The position numbers and the translations under genes are program-made. Under the pieces are notes generated by a model. It was not told the origin of the DNA and did no database searches. It was given only the letters and a program-made list of their open reading frames with translations. Shown piece by piece: positions 1 through 12,240 of a DNA stretch of 64,000 nt. This DNA comes from Ricordea florida. Lineage: Eukaryota > Cnidaria > Anthozoa > Corallimorpharia > Ricordeidae. The DNA is taken from positions 11,028,512 to 11,092,511 of the forward strand of contig OX453278.1 of the NCBI GenBank assembly GCA_949710005.1. Direction: 5' to 3'. Positions within the stretch are counted from its first letter, which is position 1, and each line of letters begins with the position of its first letter.

Positions 1-326
1 TTATATTCCAGCTTTTCATCCTATGCTACAGAAACTGGAATAGCTCGGGCCGTATCGGTCTTTTGTGACGCCTGCTCGCTTTTTTCTTTCGATATTGAAC
101 TATGCTCCTTTTTGTTATGAGGACAGTTTTTGTAATCATGGTCTCATTGGTCTAAGAGGCCTATTTACAAAGATCAACATTAAATTTTTACTTCGTCATT
201 CGAGTTTATTTAATACGTAAGGGTTTCTCCTCTATTCACAGGCTCACAGCAGGTTTCAAATTCTACCTAACTGTGTTAAGAATTCATCAGGGCGTGCTAA
301 AGAAATGAAAGGTATAATGTCTTTAC

Positions 327-2681
327 CTGAAGGCAACGAGTTAAACACATTGTCAAGAATCAAGTCAACTTTTTCATCACTCCAGTCATGAAGAATGCGA
401 CAAAGCACATAAAGGTCCGCACTGGGCAAGCTCGGCTGGAAAAAATCACCAACAGCAAAGGAAACATTTTCTTGATTGGGGCAGTCTTGCAGTGTTGGTT
501 TAAAATGAGCTGAAGATTCCTTGACTGAGAGAAGGTCAACTACTGTGATCATCATGTCAGGATAGTACTGACACATCGTGTAAGCTAGCGCTCCTGTTGC
601 TCCTGTTAGAATGATAACAGGTCTGCTGTCAGTGGTGAATTTTGGTCGGCAAGATTAGAGCAGAGAAGAACAAAGAGCGAAAGTAAAAATGTCACTGCTT
701 GGAGCGAAAAAACAAAATGACAGATAGAAATATGACAAAAACACTATATCAAGACTGAATAAGTAGAACAAAAAAAGTAAACATACCAGTAAACTGAGAA
801 AGAAAAAACACTTGTCCACACCAAACCTATTACTTAGTGGGCTTATGGGTTTGGGTTACAAATGAAACCGTGAATTATATGAAACCATGAATTATATGAA
901 AACATGAATTATATCAAATCGTGAGTTATATCAAACCATGAGTTACATCAAACCATAAATTATATATATCAAACCAAGAATTATTTCTAACCATGAATTA
1001 TATTAAATCATGAATTATATCAAATCATGAATTATATCAATTAAACCATGAGTTCCATCTAACGGCATGAATTATATCAAACCATGATTTTGACTGTTTG
1101 AAACAACAAGTTGTGTCAGAATATATATGGTTTGAAATAATTTTGCAGGTAATGCTGTATTGTTTAAAACAACTGAGGAATTTGCCTGGCAATCATTATA
1201 ATATAAACAGGAGAAGTCGATTGTATTAAATAACGTCCGATAGAGGCAAACACTGATTTCAAATAATGTGAGAGCAAGCTCAGATTGTATGAAAGAAATG
1301 ATTGTAGGGGAAGTTATTGTTCAAAACAAAGGATACAAAGGATAAAAGAATGGTCCGAAATAATTACATTTGTCTAAATAATTTTTACATAATTTTGATA
1401 TAAGTGCCAAAAATAATTTTTGTACATTTGGCGCCCCATACATTTGCTCACCCCAGGGGCTTAAAGCGTTCTCAGGTTTCCATCGCTCCATAAAAACCAA
1501 CACAACTCCAAACAAGCTCCAGTTAGATCAGAAAACGGTGGCCTTATAACACTGTATAAATGCATCATTCATACTACTTAATTCTAAAGGGGCCACAGAC
1601 ATCCTTGTTGTGGAGCGATTGCCGAATACACGGCCCACTCATTTGCATGTGTAGGAGGCTTTTGAAGAACGAGACCTAAAACAATGGACTCTATTGTTAT
1701 TCATTAGTTGCCAACGGATATTCATCGCATCTTTGCCAAATGTTCTCGGACCTTCTAGTAAAACGTCTGTCACGAATTTCGTATTTTGTCAGGGCGAGAT
1801 AGGTTATCACCAACAGACCAAACTCACGACAAATTGTAAGGTAAACAAAGGTCTTACAAAAAAAACGATAAACTTAACTTATAGCGAACAAAAGCAATAG
1901 AAAGAACTAACTTTGACTGCATACTGTTATCTGTGATAAGTAACGATAAGGAAGGTTTTACCAGTAACATTAAATTTTCCTTATATGGTCTTGTATCAGC
2001 CGCAGAAGTTGAAGTAATTTTGGGTTGTCTGTGGTTCTGTGCTAATTTATAGCTTAATTTTGGGCAGTATGGGTTTTAAGTATCGTCCAATTCCTCACCT
2101 CCTAAATCACAGCACGTCTTAAACTGACTCAGGTCAAAGGCTTTCACAACTCGGTGGCATGAGGACAATAATGAACCGTGCATTCCCTTAAGGAAAGATA
2201 ACCGCTCATAATCTGTGCTGTAAATCGCTTTAAACACATCTTCTGAAGACTTCCCAAATGTGTTCATCCACTGACTTGAACCATCACGAACTGCACTTTC
2301 TAAATTACCAAACAGAGGGTAGAGTTGCTGATTGGAAAACTCTATAAAACCAACCATTGTATACGGGCTTGACTTGGTCAAGAACTGGGTCGCCGTTTTG
2401 GTGTTTGTGTAAACGTAACGGCATTCGGGCTCGTTGCATGGAATCTTTTCTAATAATTGCAAAGGAACCAATGTGTCCATCAGCCGAGCTGTAGCATCGA
2501 CATCAGTGGTAAGTTTTTCTGCCATAGATTTGCACGAAACTGGAGTGGGCGACATATTCAGTACATCAAATATGCCCAACTTGCACGCAGCAAAAAGAGC
2601 TTTTGATGCACGAAAAGCGTAAATTATTTCCATGAGCTTATCAGGGACAGGTGGAGGAACAACGACATCTGCACTTTCCAT
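327..2681 (-). CDS. Acetylserotonin O-methyltransferase-like gene, partial (exons 1 and 2; last exon off the left edge)
   Basis: A class I-like, SAM-dependent O-methyltransferase of the ASMT/HIOMT family, which methylates small hydroxylated substrates in the cytosol. Exon 1 runs 2681 to 2099 (583 nt) and holds the N-terminal dimerisation/winged-helix part (start MESADVVVPPPVPDKL). Exon 2 runs 602 to 327 (276 nt). The donor after exon 1 reads GTGAGG and the acceptor before exon 2 reads AACAG; both introns are phase 1. Across the junction DLGG joins ATGALA, the SAM-binding glycine motif; exon 2 contains ILHDWSDE, with the conserved catalytic His-Asp pair. Exon sizes equal those of the plus-strand paralogue at 57306-60366. 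The third exon is not in 1-326, so it should lie outside the window. True substrate is unknown; ASMT-like enzymes in invertebrates are diverse. Confidence 0.85.
862..1090. repeat. Degenerate minisatellite, unit about 17-18 bp
   Basis: Roughly a dozen imperfect copies of a unit like TCAAACCATGAATTATAT lie head to tail in intron 1 of the left methyltransferase gene. Copies differ by point changes and small indels. No coding meaning is apparent. Confidence 0.8.
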
Positions 2682-4309
2682 GACCTTCTTTGGAAGACTT
2701 AGCTTACGATGTAACCGAACGTATCACTCCAAAGCGTAACAAGCTAGAGGCTCGACAGCGCCTTTGCCGACAAGGCCCATTTATGGAATATTTATGGGAT
2801 TATTTTTAACTAAGCTGTCAACTCCTATTGTTCTAGACGACGGATTAAGTCAACTTGAACAAGTTCACAAACACAGCTTGAAACAAGCTTTAGAGCCGTT
2901 AACACTGGTTATTTTATTTAGATTTCCCTCGTCTCTTTGTGTGCTGAATAATGAATTTGCTATATATAAATATTCACTAGGAACTTTTTGATCGCTTACA
3001 GGGTCATTGGCTCCTGTCGCTTCAGTAAAATTCCTGGATATGTTTGTTTACAGACCAACGTCACACAAGCTTAATTTGGCCTGTGTTATCTGAGATTCAT
3101 TTATGCAACATGAGATGTAACAATGTACATACAGGCCAGTTTATTACTTCTTTTAGAGTCTACCCAACGTCAATAAGTTTCATTTGATTTCAAGATGCTA
3201 AACCGTCACAAGATATAAGTATCTTTTTTTAACTCTCCTTTGCCTACCTCAATTTACATTGGGTTGCCTGTGACATTGGTTCATGTGGTCCAGGATTACA
3301 TAGGATCCCATTACACTGACGTTTCATCAACCATCTCTTCCAATCAAGAAGACAGACAACTCGGAGGAAACTCCAAACATATCATTAGAACTAACCCAAC
3401 AAATTCGTTTTCCTTGTTAAGATATCAAGTTTTATCACAAATATGTTTGTTCTTGTATTTCCGCAAAACAGGAGTTAAAAAACACGAACTGCTATTGTGC
3501 TGGGACCGGTAAAGGTCAGATGGGGCAGTGAAACGCTCGTTGTAATCGGCTCAATTACCGGTCTTACTATTATCATTATTCTATAACCGCTACTGCTATT
3601 ATGGTCGTACTGTTACTGTACTAGATTTCGTTTATACTAAAGGTCACGCTCTTCCTACCCTCCTAATTTGTGTTCTTCTCCAGTTTTACAAAGATTATAT
3701 ATAGTGGGCCTTCTGCATCTGCAAGAATTCTTAGATGTGTTCCAATTTCCCCAGTTACACAGGTTTCACAAAACGTAGGGCAAAACTATGAAAGGGCAGT
3801 TGCCAATTAAGGTTAGCATGAGCAATGAGTATTCATAAAAGTCAAGGACTGACTCTAAAAAAAGCCTGGGTTGATCTTGGAACGTAAGAAAAACCTTCTG
3901 GTTTGACATATGTGGCACTTAGTAGAGTTAAGAAACTTAAAGATCTTATTGTTGAGCCATTGACACTGGAAAGGATGTAAGCTTTTAAAAAATCAACTAA
4001 CTAAACAAGGCGCACACGAACCTTAAGGCCCACACTGCCGGAGCTTGTTGGCACTATCCCGCGTCCGTGGCGAGTCGTTAACAACATGCATTTGAAACAA
4101 CGACCTGTCCACCATGTTTTGAACAGAGGTAGGTATTTCCCGGTAAGTATGTCATGCTACTAAAGTCAGTTTGATTGGTTGATTTGGTTTATCTTGGTTT
4201 TCCAAATATGGTGCTTGGTAGATTGGACGTGGACAAGCTGTAGTTGAAAACATTCAAAGGCAGTTACATACACGTTTCAAGTTTCAAGTTTACTAGTTTC
4301 TGATCTATT
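2682..4309. other. Intergenic, no gene recognised
   Basis: Between the start of the left methyltransferase gene and the lone last exon at 4310. Open frames here are short and have no recognisable motif. The first few hundred bases would include the promoter of the minus-strand gene, but no clear core element was seen. Confidence 0.6.
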
Positions 4310-4528
4310 TTAGCTCTTTCTGCATAAAATAGCGCCAGGCGTCGAGTCACTTGATCGGTGCGTTTGTACGTCAACAAATCCGTGTTTCTCTAAGAGCTGT
4401 TTGTATTCCTCTGCCGATCTCTTCTTGCCTTCCGCGGAGACCAGCATGTTTAAGGAAGAAAGCAGGCCAAACAAGGGTCCAGTCTTGTCCTCTTCAAGGA
4501 GCATTTCACAGATAAGAAGCCCGCCCCC
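4310..4528 (-). pseudogene. Solitary last exon of an ASMT-like methyltransferase
   Basis: The reading frame ending at 4310 matches the last exon of the complete gene at 60146-60366, including the MLLEEDKTGP-type strand and the C-terminal end in CRKS. It is on the minus strand but lies upstream (5') of exon 1 of the left gene, so it cannot be that gene's last exon. The bases just before the exon read CTCTG instead of a canonical AG acceptor. No matching exons 1 and 2 were found at higher coordinates before the transposons. It is best read as the remnant of a further tandem copy; together with the intron-like piece at 8198-8398 it marks a gene broken by insertions. Function from a distant exon cannot be excluded. 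Confidence 0.65.
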
Positions 4529-4895
4529 AGAGAAAGAAAGGTGGAATAGTTAGAATCTTCGCGCTCGGAACCACATTGGCAACAAACCTCGGTAAGACAT
4601 CGTTGTGTACGATGTACGGCTGACCATGAAACGACCGTTTACCTAATCCTGTTGCTAAACAAGATATTATTAAAACAGAAAATTGGGTCTTAACAGCCAT
4701 TAGTATAAATACTCAGGTAATTATACAAATTCGCGCGCTCTGATTGGTTCGCTATCTCGGATTATCAGCCGATAATCACCTCGACGAACAAAATGGCTTC
4801 CAGTCGTTCGCGCGCTTTTAAAATTTTTTCGTGTTGTACAATGGTTTTTCTTTTTTTCTTTTTTTGAAATAATCACCTGTGTATTTAAACTAAAA

Positions 4896-4992
4896 CAATT
4901 ATTCGCCGAAGGTGAAGTGATTATCGGTGAATATTCACCTCGACTTCGTCTTCGTCTTCACCGATAATCAATTCGCCTTCGGCGAATAATTG
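4896..4992. repeat. Hairpin-forming inverted repeat
   Basis: Arms of about 36 bp (4896-4931 and 4957-4992) are near-perfect reverse complements, around a loop rich in CTTCGT. It sits in an AT-rich region that resembles a short foldback element. Confidence 0.75.
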
Positions 4993-5621
4993 TTAAATAA
5001 CACCATAGCCTTACTGACAAACGGCCAATGACGTCACGGCTTAAACGACCAATTACAACGTTGGACAGAGACAGATAACACAAGACGACACGCAACTCAC
5101 TTGAATCTGGTGATGACTTCCGCACTGGGTGTCGAAACGTCAGTCAGAGTGAATTACAGTTCTACTAAGAAATTGTACCTACACTACACCAAGGGGATCG
5201 ACCTCGACAAACAATGACTGAAAGCATTTACATTTTTTGAAACAGAAAATTACTTTTCAAGCTCGATTGTAATGTCGCCACGAAAAGCACTGTAGTTGAC
5301 ATCGATAAACGTGGAAGTCGGTTGAGATTGTCAACTGGCATGGCTTTCTCCGAGGTTGTGGGAACTTCAACACCAACAATACCATAGCTCTTTTCATTGC
5401 TAGGTACAACCTAGTCTGCTACACAGCCGTTATTAGTGTCGTCACGCAACGCTCCTCCCCACTAACGGCTGCTGAAAACCGAACCACATTCCTTTCCTTT
5501 TGTATTTGCGGTCTAACGAAGAAACCAATCACGTATCTAGAACTTGACTGTGACGTCAGTTTTCGCGGGAAAAGCCAGTCGATTTCGGGCGAGAGGATAT
5601 GAACATGTTTTCCAGCAAGTC

Positions 5622-6821
5622 ATGGCGGAACTCCTAAGAAAATTGTCGACAGTGATTCGAAATGCTTTACTTGCTCTTTGCCGTCAGCAAATGCAGAGAA
5701 AATTTATATTTTTGGTAAAAAATCGATCGACTTGCAAGGGATTATTAAATCGTCCCTTAATGTGGATGTGAGCTGTTTCGCAAACAGCGGCAAGATAATT
5801 GTTTGCAGGAGCGTTTGCTACAAACGATTGACGAAGTTTCAGCGATCTTCTGAAAAACTGAACGAAATTCTGCAAGAAATCGAAGAAGTCTTCAAAAAAA
5901 GGGATGTACCGAGAACAAAGCGCCTTCAAAGGGCTTCAGAAGAATTACACGGCAACATTCCTGAAGGAAACCATCAGGACCAGGTCCGCGATATGTCGCG
6001 GACACAGGAAAGTTTAAATCGACAGAAAGTATCCAAATCGCTTCAGTTTGGCACAGGCGAAGCTACCACTTGCACTTCTTCTGCTAATTCGAGTTATCAG
6101 GATTTTTCTTCATGGAAACGGCCTGTTCCTGCTTACCTTCCTGGTTTTTTTATCCCCAATTCAAAGTCAGCTCAGTCATCTGTTGAGTGCTTTTCCAAAT
6201 CAAAATATGGCAAGTCCTCGAAGTGCACATGCATTTCTTCCCGGAGTGACTTCAACTCCAAGATCATCCGGCGTCCAAGAACAGAGTCAAGTGCAACTAA
6301 AAATTCAGTATCCCAGTAAAAATGTTAGCAAATCTCTAACTGGTTCATATCAGTCCATTGCAAAAGCCTTAGCACATGGCGTTCCGTGTCAAATTGCGGG
6401 AGCTGTTATGAACTGCCATTCAGTGCGAAAGCATATTGTGGAAAAGGTGTTGAAGATCGTCAACAAAGAAGTTGCCGAATTATGTTCAACAAGAAAGCCA
6501 TCAATTTTAAGGAAAATTGAAAAGGAAGATTTGGAGAAGTTTGACCTACAGTTAGTTTGTGATGAGTGGCGTGAACGAGCTCCCGTTTTTTATTCATTCC
6601 TTCTCACTTCGGCTATAGCTATCAACAAAAGAACGAAACCTTTTGGCTGGTTTGGAAGCTTGGCTATGGCAGGATCTATTCTGTTGAAACAGCGAAACAA
6701 GGACATGAGCGCTGCTGCATCTGTGATAGGTATTCTCCTGAAAAGCAAGTCTGTCGAGGTGCGATTCGTTTTACTGATCTTGAGCTTATTTTACTTTAGT
6801 CTGTTACACAGCCGTTATTAG
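5622..6821 (+). pseudogene. Transposon-borne protein of unknown function, frameshifted
   Basis: Coding sequence is visible in different frames. From about 5627 frame 2 gives a Cys-containing N-terminal module (CFTC ... ICR-type cysteines near 5660-5830, reminiscent of ZAD-like zinc-binding domains), but its only plausible start, ATG at 5622, is in another frame, so a frameshift lies near 5628. From about 6300 another frame carries a conserved-looking domain with WRERAPVFYSFLL and FGSLAMAGSILLKQR, ending near a possible splice donor before 6760. Some frame changes could be introns. I recognise this type of protein only as one found repeatedly beside cnidarian transposons; no function is assigned. 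Confidence 0.5.
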
Positions 6822-6862
6822 TGTCGTCACGCAATTACTAATAACGGCTGTATAGCAGACTA
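6797..6862. mobile_element. 66-bp nested miniature element made almost only of terminal repeats
   Basis: The sequence starts TAGTCTG and ends CAGACTA, is a near-palindrome of the larger element's terminal repeat with a loop of about 15 bases, and is flanked by a perfect 9-bp duplication, ATTTTACTT (6788-6796 and 6863-6871). It therefore moved as a unit, using the same enzyme as the surrounding element. Confidence 0.85.
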
Positions 6863-7309
6863 ATTTTACTTTCGTGTCATACGTATCTGAAATTGTTCAA
6901 ACTAAATTGCAGGACATTTATTATTTTAAGGTCAATCTGTATTAGATAAAACAATACACACAATAAAGTCATAAAACTGCTTTATTATCTAAACGATAAA
7001 AATAATGGTGGTATTTACAAGAGAGAGAAAATCATGAATATCCCCACTGATCTGACCGTAAAGGTTTAACATAATTTAACGAGAGATGCTCGCACAAAAA
7101 TAGCAACTTCAGTTAAAATTGGTCTCTGGCAGACACTCCCTATCTAATATGATATTTAATAACACATTAATATAGTTTCAACGAGCAAGTTACATGCGAA
7201 AATCGAGAAAATACTTAAACGTATGTCTGATAACAGTGAACTTTGATCGCAGCAGAGAAACTATTGTTTAAGCTGACGGAGAATCTAGAAGGCTAACACT
7301 CAGACTTAC

Positions 7310-7851
7310 CACTGCCTTAGGACATGAGCTTCATCAATTGTCACGGCGCAGAGCTTATTCGAATAGACATGGTTGTCTAACATTCTTCGCCAGCGATCAT
7401 TCATTAGCCATGCTTCAGGTGAACCAAAGACAATAGAATATTTTCCCTTTTCAATCTTTGTAACACCTAACTCCTCTTGTAAACTGATACTTATTGCAGA
7501 CAATCCAAGATCTGTTAGAATTTTAACCTGATCGTCCATAAGGCTTACCAATGGCGACACAACTACAATAATGTGACCTGCACTCCTGTTTACATGGTCA
7601 AACACGAACGGGAGAGCTTGATAAATAAGCGATTTTCCGAATCCTGTCGGCAAGTTTACAAAGACATCCTTCTTATCGACCACAATTGCTTGAATTGCCC
7701 GCTCCTGATGCGTATTTATTTCCAAAATCTTAAATAAGGAAGCCACTCGAATAAATGCTTCCACTAGCGCGGCCATTGTGTTTGCTTTCTCCACATTTGG
7801 GGTACCGATAAAAGCAAGGCCGTGATTGGATGAAACTTCTGGCGCGAACAC
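7310..7851 (-). pseudogene. RecQ-like DEAH helicase, N-terminal fragment
   Basis: The frame shows helicase motif I as LPTGFGKSLIYQ, motif Ia-like VVSPLVSLMDDQ and motif II as TIDEAH, in the order and spacing of the first RecA-like domain of RecQ helicases. A likely start is the ATG at 7777; an open frame extends to 7851. It ends at a good splice donor (GTAAGT, 7309 downward), but no exon for the second RecA domain is found before the convergent gene, so the enzyme is incomplete. It lies inside the 9-bp-duplication transposon, so it is element cargo, not a host gene. Confidence 0.7.
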
Positions 7852-8197
7852 CTTCCAGAAAATGGGAGCTGAATTCTAATTGGCTAACCGCGGGAAAGGA
7901 ATGTGGTTCGGTTTTCAGCAGCCGTTAGTGGGGAGGAGCGTTGCGTGACGACACTAATAACGGCTGTGTAGCAGACTAGGTACAACCGGACAATTTAACA
8001 AAACAATTTTTTTGGAAACTCCTCACTTCAAACCATTTACAAAACTGGAATACAGTTCAATTTGAAAGATTTATTTTGTCAGCACTGTCACAGGCAAACT
8101 AGGAAAATGCAAAATCCTCGTTCTCTCCAAATAGGAATCGAAACTATCACCTTCCGATTACTACTTCGGAATACAGTGGACATTGATGCACGACATA

Positions 8198-8398
8198 ATA
8201 TATTCCAGCTTTCCATCATATGCTACTGAAACTGGAATAGCTCGGGCCTGTATCGGTCTCTTATGAGGCCTGCTCGCTTTTTTCTTTCGATAGTGAACTA
8301 TGCGCCTTTTGCTATGAGAACAGTTATTGTAATGATCTCTAAGGCCTACTTACAAAGAGCAACATTAAATTTTTACTTCGTGATTCGAGTTTACTTAA
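8198..8398. repeat. Second copy of window positions 1-215 (methyltransferase intron/3' region)
   Basis: From ATATTCCAGCTTT to CGAGTTTACTTAA this segment repeats the first about 215 bases with scattered substitutions and indels. Those first bases lie just downstream of exon 2 in the left methyltransferase gene. The copy is cut at its right end by the TTAA-flanked element at 8399, indicating a duplicated gene later broken by insertion. Confidence 0.85.
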
Positions 8399-9043
8399 GA
8401 GCGCCTGTCCGTAAATCTCGAGAATGCGACGTCAGTTAGGAAAATTCGAAATTCTTTTTATTTTATCCAAAGAACCCCTTTGGTGAGTTGTTTTCGAAAA
8501 TATAACTGAAAAGTCCCATGCAGCGCCTTTTATTTTGCGAGAAATTACGAAAAGTTGGATTTGGCGGATTTATGCCGCAAAGGACCGGTGAAATATAGAA
8601 GTTTTAAAGGCGGTCGTGACGAATAACCGTTTTTCGTATTACAACCATCTTTTTACACCATCAAAATCGATCCTTATACTTCACAATTCTACAAAAAAAT
8701 CATTTTATTTCAAAACTTTACGTGACTATTTGAGCGAGCAAAGAGGTAGCTTTTACGGCTTTGAGACAGGAGGCCATTTTTGGCGAATTTCAAAGCCTCC
8801 AAATGGTCCGTGGTACATGAGAAAATACTATAAAATTACAACCACTGTAAACGCCAATCATTGCTTTATAACATACTAAAAAATATCTGGCGGCAATCCA
8901 AAGCCCTTCCCGTGAGAGGTCAAGATGTAAAGTACTATTTTATGATATCGGTGAATCACGCCTGCAAAGTGCGCTGGTACTTTATTTTACTGTCACATTT
9001 TTAAATTTTACGCACAAAATGGCCAATACGAAAACATTTTACT

Positions 9044-9350
9044 CTTAAGACACCGTATTGAAGATTTACTACACTGTTTTGAGACGTGAAAGCATTTAGA
9101 CATGAATCAAAAGCATAATTTATCACGCATCAACCGATATACTAGGAGTCGCGTGTCATTTCAAAACACAAACACATTGTCACGCTTTACTCTTACATTT
9201 TACTCTTAAGACACCGTATTGAAGATTTACTACACTGTTTTGAGTCGTGAAAGCATTTAGACATGAATCAAAAGAATAATTTATCACGCATCAACCGATA
9301 TACTAGGAGTCGCGTGTCATTTCAAAACACAAACACATTGTCACGCTCAC
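9044..9350. repeat. Direct duplication, period 161 bp
   Basis: The block starting CTTAAGACACCGTATTG at 9044 recurs at 9205 with few differences, up to the CACATTGTCACGC end. The opposite arm of the element has only one copy, so the duplication arose after the element formed. Confidence 0.85.
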
Positions 9351-9804
9351 TGATTTAAAAATAGTTTCTTTAGACCAATAGAATTCAAAAAGCGTGCGAA
9401 AGTTTATCACGATGTAAAGGGCACACAGTCAAATTTAAGTGCACTTCGTCGATCTCAAAAATGCCTTTAAAAATGCATTCAGTTACTAGGTGCATTATTT
9501 TCAAAGGAAAACGTTTGAAACAAAAAGACAAGGTACCTGCACGTGCAAGAAGTAACTTTGATTCTTAGCCACCCAGAACACAGTGGTTTGCTTTATCCTT
9601 GGAACATTCCTTGATTGTTACACATTCAGTGATAGATGGATTATAAGAACTTGAGCCACAACCACCAACTAGCGTTGCATAGTGACACGACGCCATGGTA
9701 CACGAAACTATATATTACTCTTAGTTAATGTATTGTCGTTTTTAACTCGTGGATACGCGAAGCGTATTTGCGAGTTTTTGTGGGGACTCCGATATGCAAA
9801 TTGT

Positions 9805-9849
9805 CACTCACTCACTCACTCACTCACTCACTCACTCACTCACTCACTC
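9805..9849. repeat. (ACTC)n microsatellite
   Basis: Eleven uninterrupted CACT/ACTC repeats. Confidence 0.95.
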
Positions 9850-10019
9850 CAGTGTAGACATCTTCGTAATTAGTCGGATAGAACTCGGGGGCACCGATAT
9901 GAAGACGACAATTGTCGTGACCGAAGTCACGGAAGTCTGTTGATGAAAGTTCACGCTGAAAGTGTATCGTACCGTTGCCAGAGTTTGTAATGATTTTGTA
10001 GCTTAAGAGGACGATTAGC

Positions 10020-10210
10020 GAGGCCCTGTTAGGGGTAAATTTCGACAAGCGACGTGGCCTTGAAACGGCGACATAAAGGACCTGAAATGGCGACGAACGA
10101 CGAGCCGCTCACGGGAAATTACGACAGCGACCTTCGACCTTCCGAAATTGCGACGTGAAAAGGTTTGAAACTCAGACGCGCGACATAAAGAACCTCACTA
10201 ACAGGGCCTC
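10020..10210. mobile_element. 191-bp MITE-like element
   Basis: Ends GAGGCCCTGTTAG at 10020 and its reverse complement CTAACAGGGCCTC ending at 10210; ATTAGC is duplicated on both sides (10014-10019 and 10211-10216). It is nested in the TTAA-flanked element and has no coding capacity. Family not recognised. Confidence 0.7.
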
Positions 10211-12240
10211 ATTAGCGGTCTTACTAAAATCAAAAGGAGTTTAAATGTTTTCAGTTAGGACAATGACCAACTTGGAGACTGAATTTCATGAGCCTTTTAC
10301 TCGGCCAGGCGCTAAACGTGAACAGATGATAACTATTCGCTTTTCCGACATCGACCGCCATCGACCGCCCCCAAGATTACAAGCAGTATATGAATTTCAG
10401 TTGGCTCGAAAGTGATCTGAAGATGAGAAAATCTCTTGCTAATGTAGTAAGCTTTGATGAGAACTCATAGAGCGAAATTAGCACTTGAATGAGAATTTAT
10501 TTGAGCGAAATGAGTACTCGTTATTGAACGAAACTACTACTGAAAACAGAATAAATTGACGAATCCATGATGTGAAACCGAAGAACTTCTGCGGCCAACC
10601 TGGATAAGAAACATCGCATGGAGGACTTTTCTACTGATTTAAGTGTTAGTACTAACAGGAATGGAGTTGGAAAAGTATTGGGACGGTCAAGAAGTATGTC
10701 AACGCTTACCATTAAATATAGAGGCGCATGCCGTGACGGAGAACCAGGGTTCGAAAAGAGTAAGTCATGTAGAAAATGTATTAAGCGTTATATTATATAC
10801 AATACACCACAAGCCGTTACAATGAAACGTTTTCTGTCTATTGATTTCCGAATTTACCTTGAAGTGAACTAGATTGTGTTGAAGTAGACATGTTGGAAAA
10901 ATAGGCTTACCTCTTTTGCTTACTGTTGTGTGACTCATCATATTGACATTGTAAAAACAAAGATGTATTGCTGTATTAATGATGGCAAGTGTGATTTTTT
11001 GTAAGTGCAACCCTGAATATATATACCACTGATAACCTAAAATGAGATGGTAATGTAAATAAACTAATTCAACTTGATAAAGGATTGAGAGTCTTAAGGA
11101 TTTTAAGATCATCACGTCAGCTGGGCTATCCTACATGGTTTTGTTCATTATCAGCTGCAGAATCAAGGTGGATATTTCTGTTGCATACATTGAATAGACT
11201 TGTAGACAACAAAAACTATAATGATAATAAAATTGACAATGTCATGGCAACAAAATTCAGACCTTATTCAGAAGGACCCTGTTACTTTGAACACACAGAC
11301 AGTGAGCAGCAGGATACCAGAACTACATTTGGTTTCGGTGCCATTTAATCCTGTACCCTTATGTTAAGTTATCAAATTTTTTAACAACTGTATGCTTGCC
11401 ACCTGCCTTATAACTGATGCCTAGTGTAGTCAAATGATTGGCGTCATGTACTCACTGTATGTTTATTTCAAAAAGCTACTCAGCTCCCTGGTCACTTTTA
11501 TGTTGTGATTATAGATTATTAAAATTATCTTCAAGTTCATTCAATCACAACTCTGAAAAAACACCTCAATTTTTAAATTATTTCTTTTTTTCTCTGTTTT
11601 GTAAACATATCCACGAGTTCCCCATAGTCCTACTTTGATACTAACTGTCATTAAAGGGGCACGGCACTATCATCAAAACGAACCGATGTTTTGATTGTAA
11701 ATACCGGTTTAGATAACATGATATTACAGAAAATTGAATTTAAATTAACTTCAATATTTGTTTGCGAAAATACGACTAGGTTCTATTTTTCAGCAAAAGT
11801 CATTCATAAACTTTGATATTATTTTACCGGGGAGGTGGGAGGGATTTTACTAATGAAGAGTCTTGTGCATTTGTCACACGAATAGCTTTGTTCAACCGAT
11901 ATGGGTTGCCTGTGTCAACATGTCACGCAATCACCCATAAAATCAACGCCTAGAAGAAAGAGAAACTGTTCTTTACGTTTGCTGAAACTTCGATTCAAGT
12001 TGACATTCATTCAAGTTTTCAATCAACTGGTTTTCAATGGAGCGCAATAGCATCATGTAAGTTGACTTTATTTTCATTAGAGTATTGCTGTTTCCTAACA
12101 TCGGAATGTCGGTAACGCTGTAATTTCGATTTGAAAATTCGACTTCAGTCGTTTTTGTTGTAGTTCATACTACGTTCGAAGAAAGTCCAAAAATCGAAAC
12201 TTTGTTGTTTTTAAAACATGAACCTGAATATTTTCTTTAC
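10211..12240. other. Internal part of the TTAA-flanked element, no gene recognised
   Basis: Several open frames of 60-116 codons occur on both strands but overlap one another and show no domain or motif. No transposase signature was seen. Confidence 0.6.

Larger units (their letters stand above)
5412..7978. mobile_element. Mutator-like DNA transposon with 86-bp perfect terminal inverted repeats and 9-bp target duplication
   Basis: Ends are TAGTCTGCTACACAGCCGTT... at 5412 and its reverse complement ending at 7978. The two ends are identical over 86 bp (5412-5497 and 7893-7978). The same 9 bp, GGTACAACC, flanks both sides (5403-5411 and 7979-7987). A 9-bp duplication is typical of the MULE/Mutator superfamily, though no intact transposase with a DDE signature was recognised, so superfamily assignment is inferred from duplication length. 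Inside are two converging broken genes: a plus-strand protein of unknown function and a minus-strand RecQ-type helicase fragment. A 66-bp relative with its own 9-bp duplication is nested at 6797-6862. The element has split a duplicated methyltransferase locus. Confidence 0.8.

Noticed and set aside
5684-5929. Open frame of 81 codons opposite the transposon protein
   Set aside because: Antisense shadow of a better-supported frame, no motif.
8616-8879. 87-codon frame in the arm of the TTAA element
   Set aside because: The inverted arm copy does not preserve it as an open frame of similar length, and no family is recognised.
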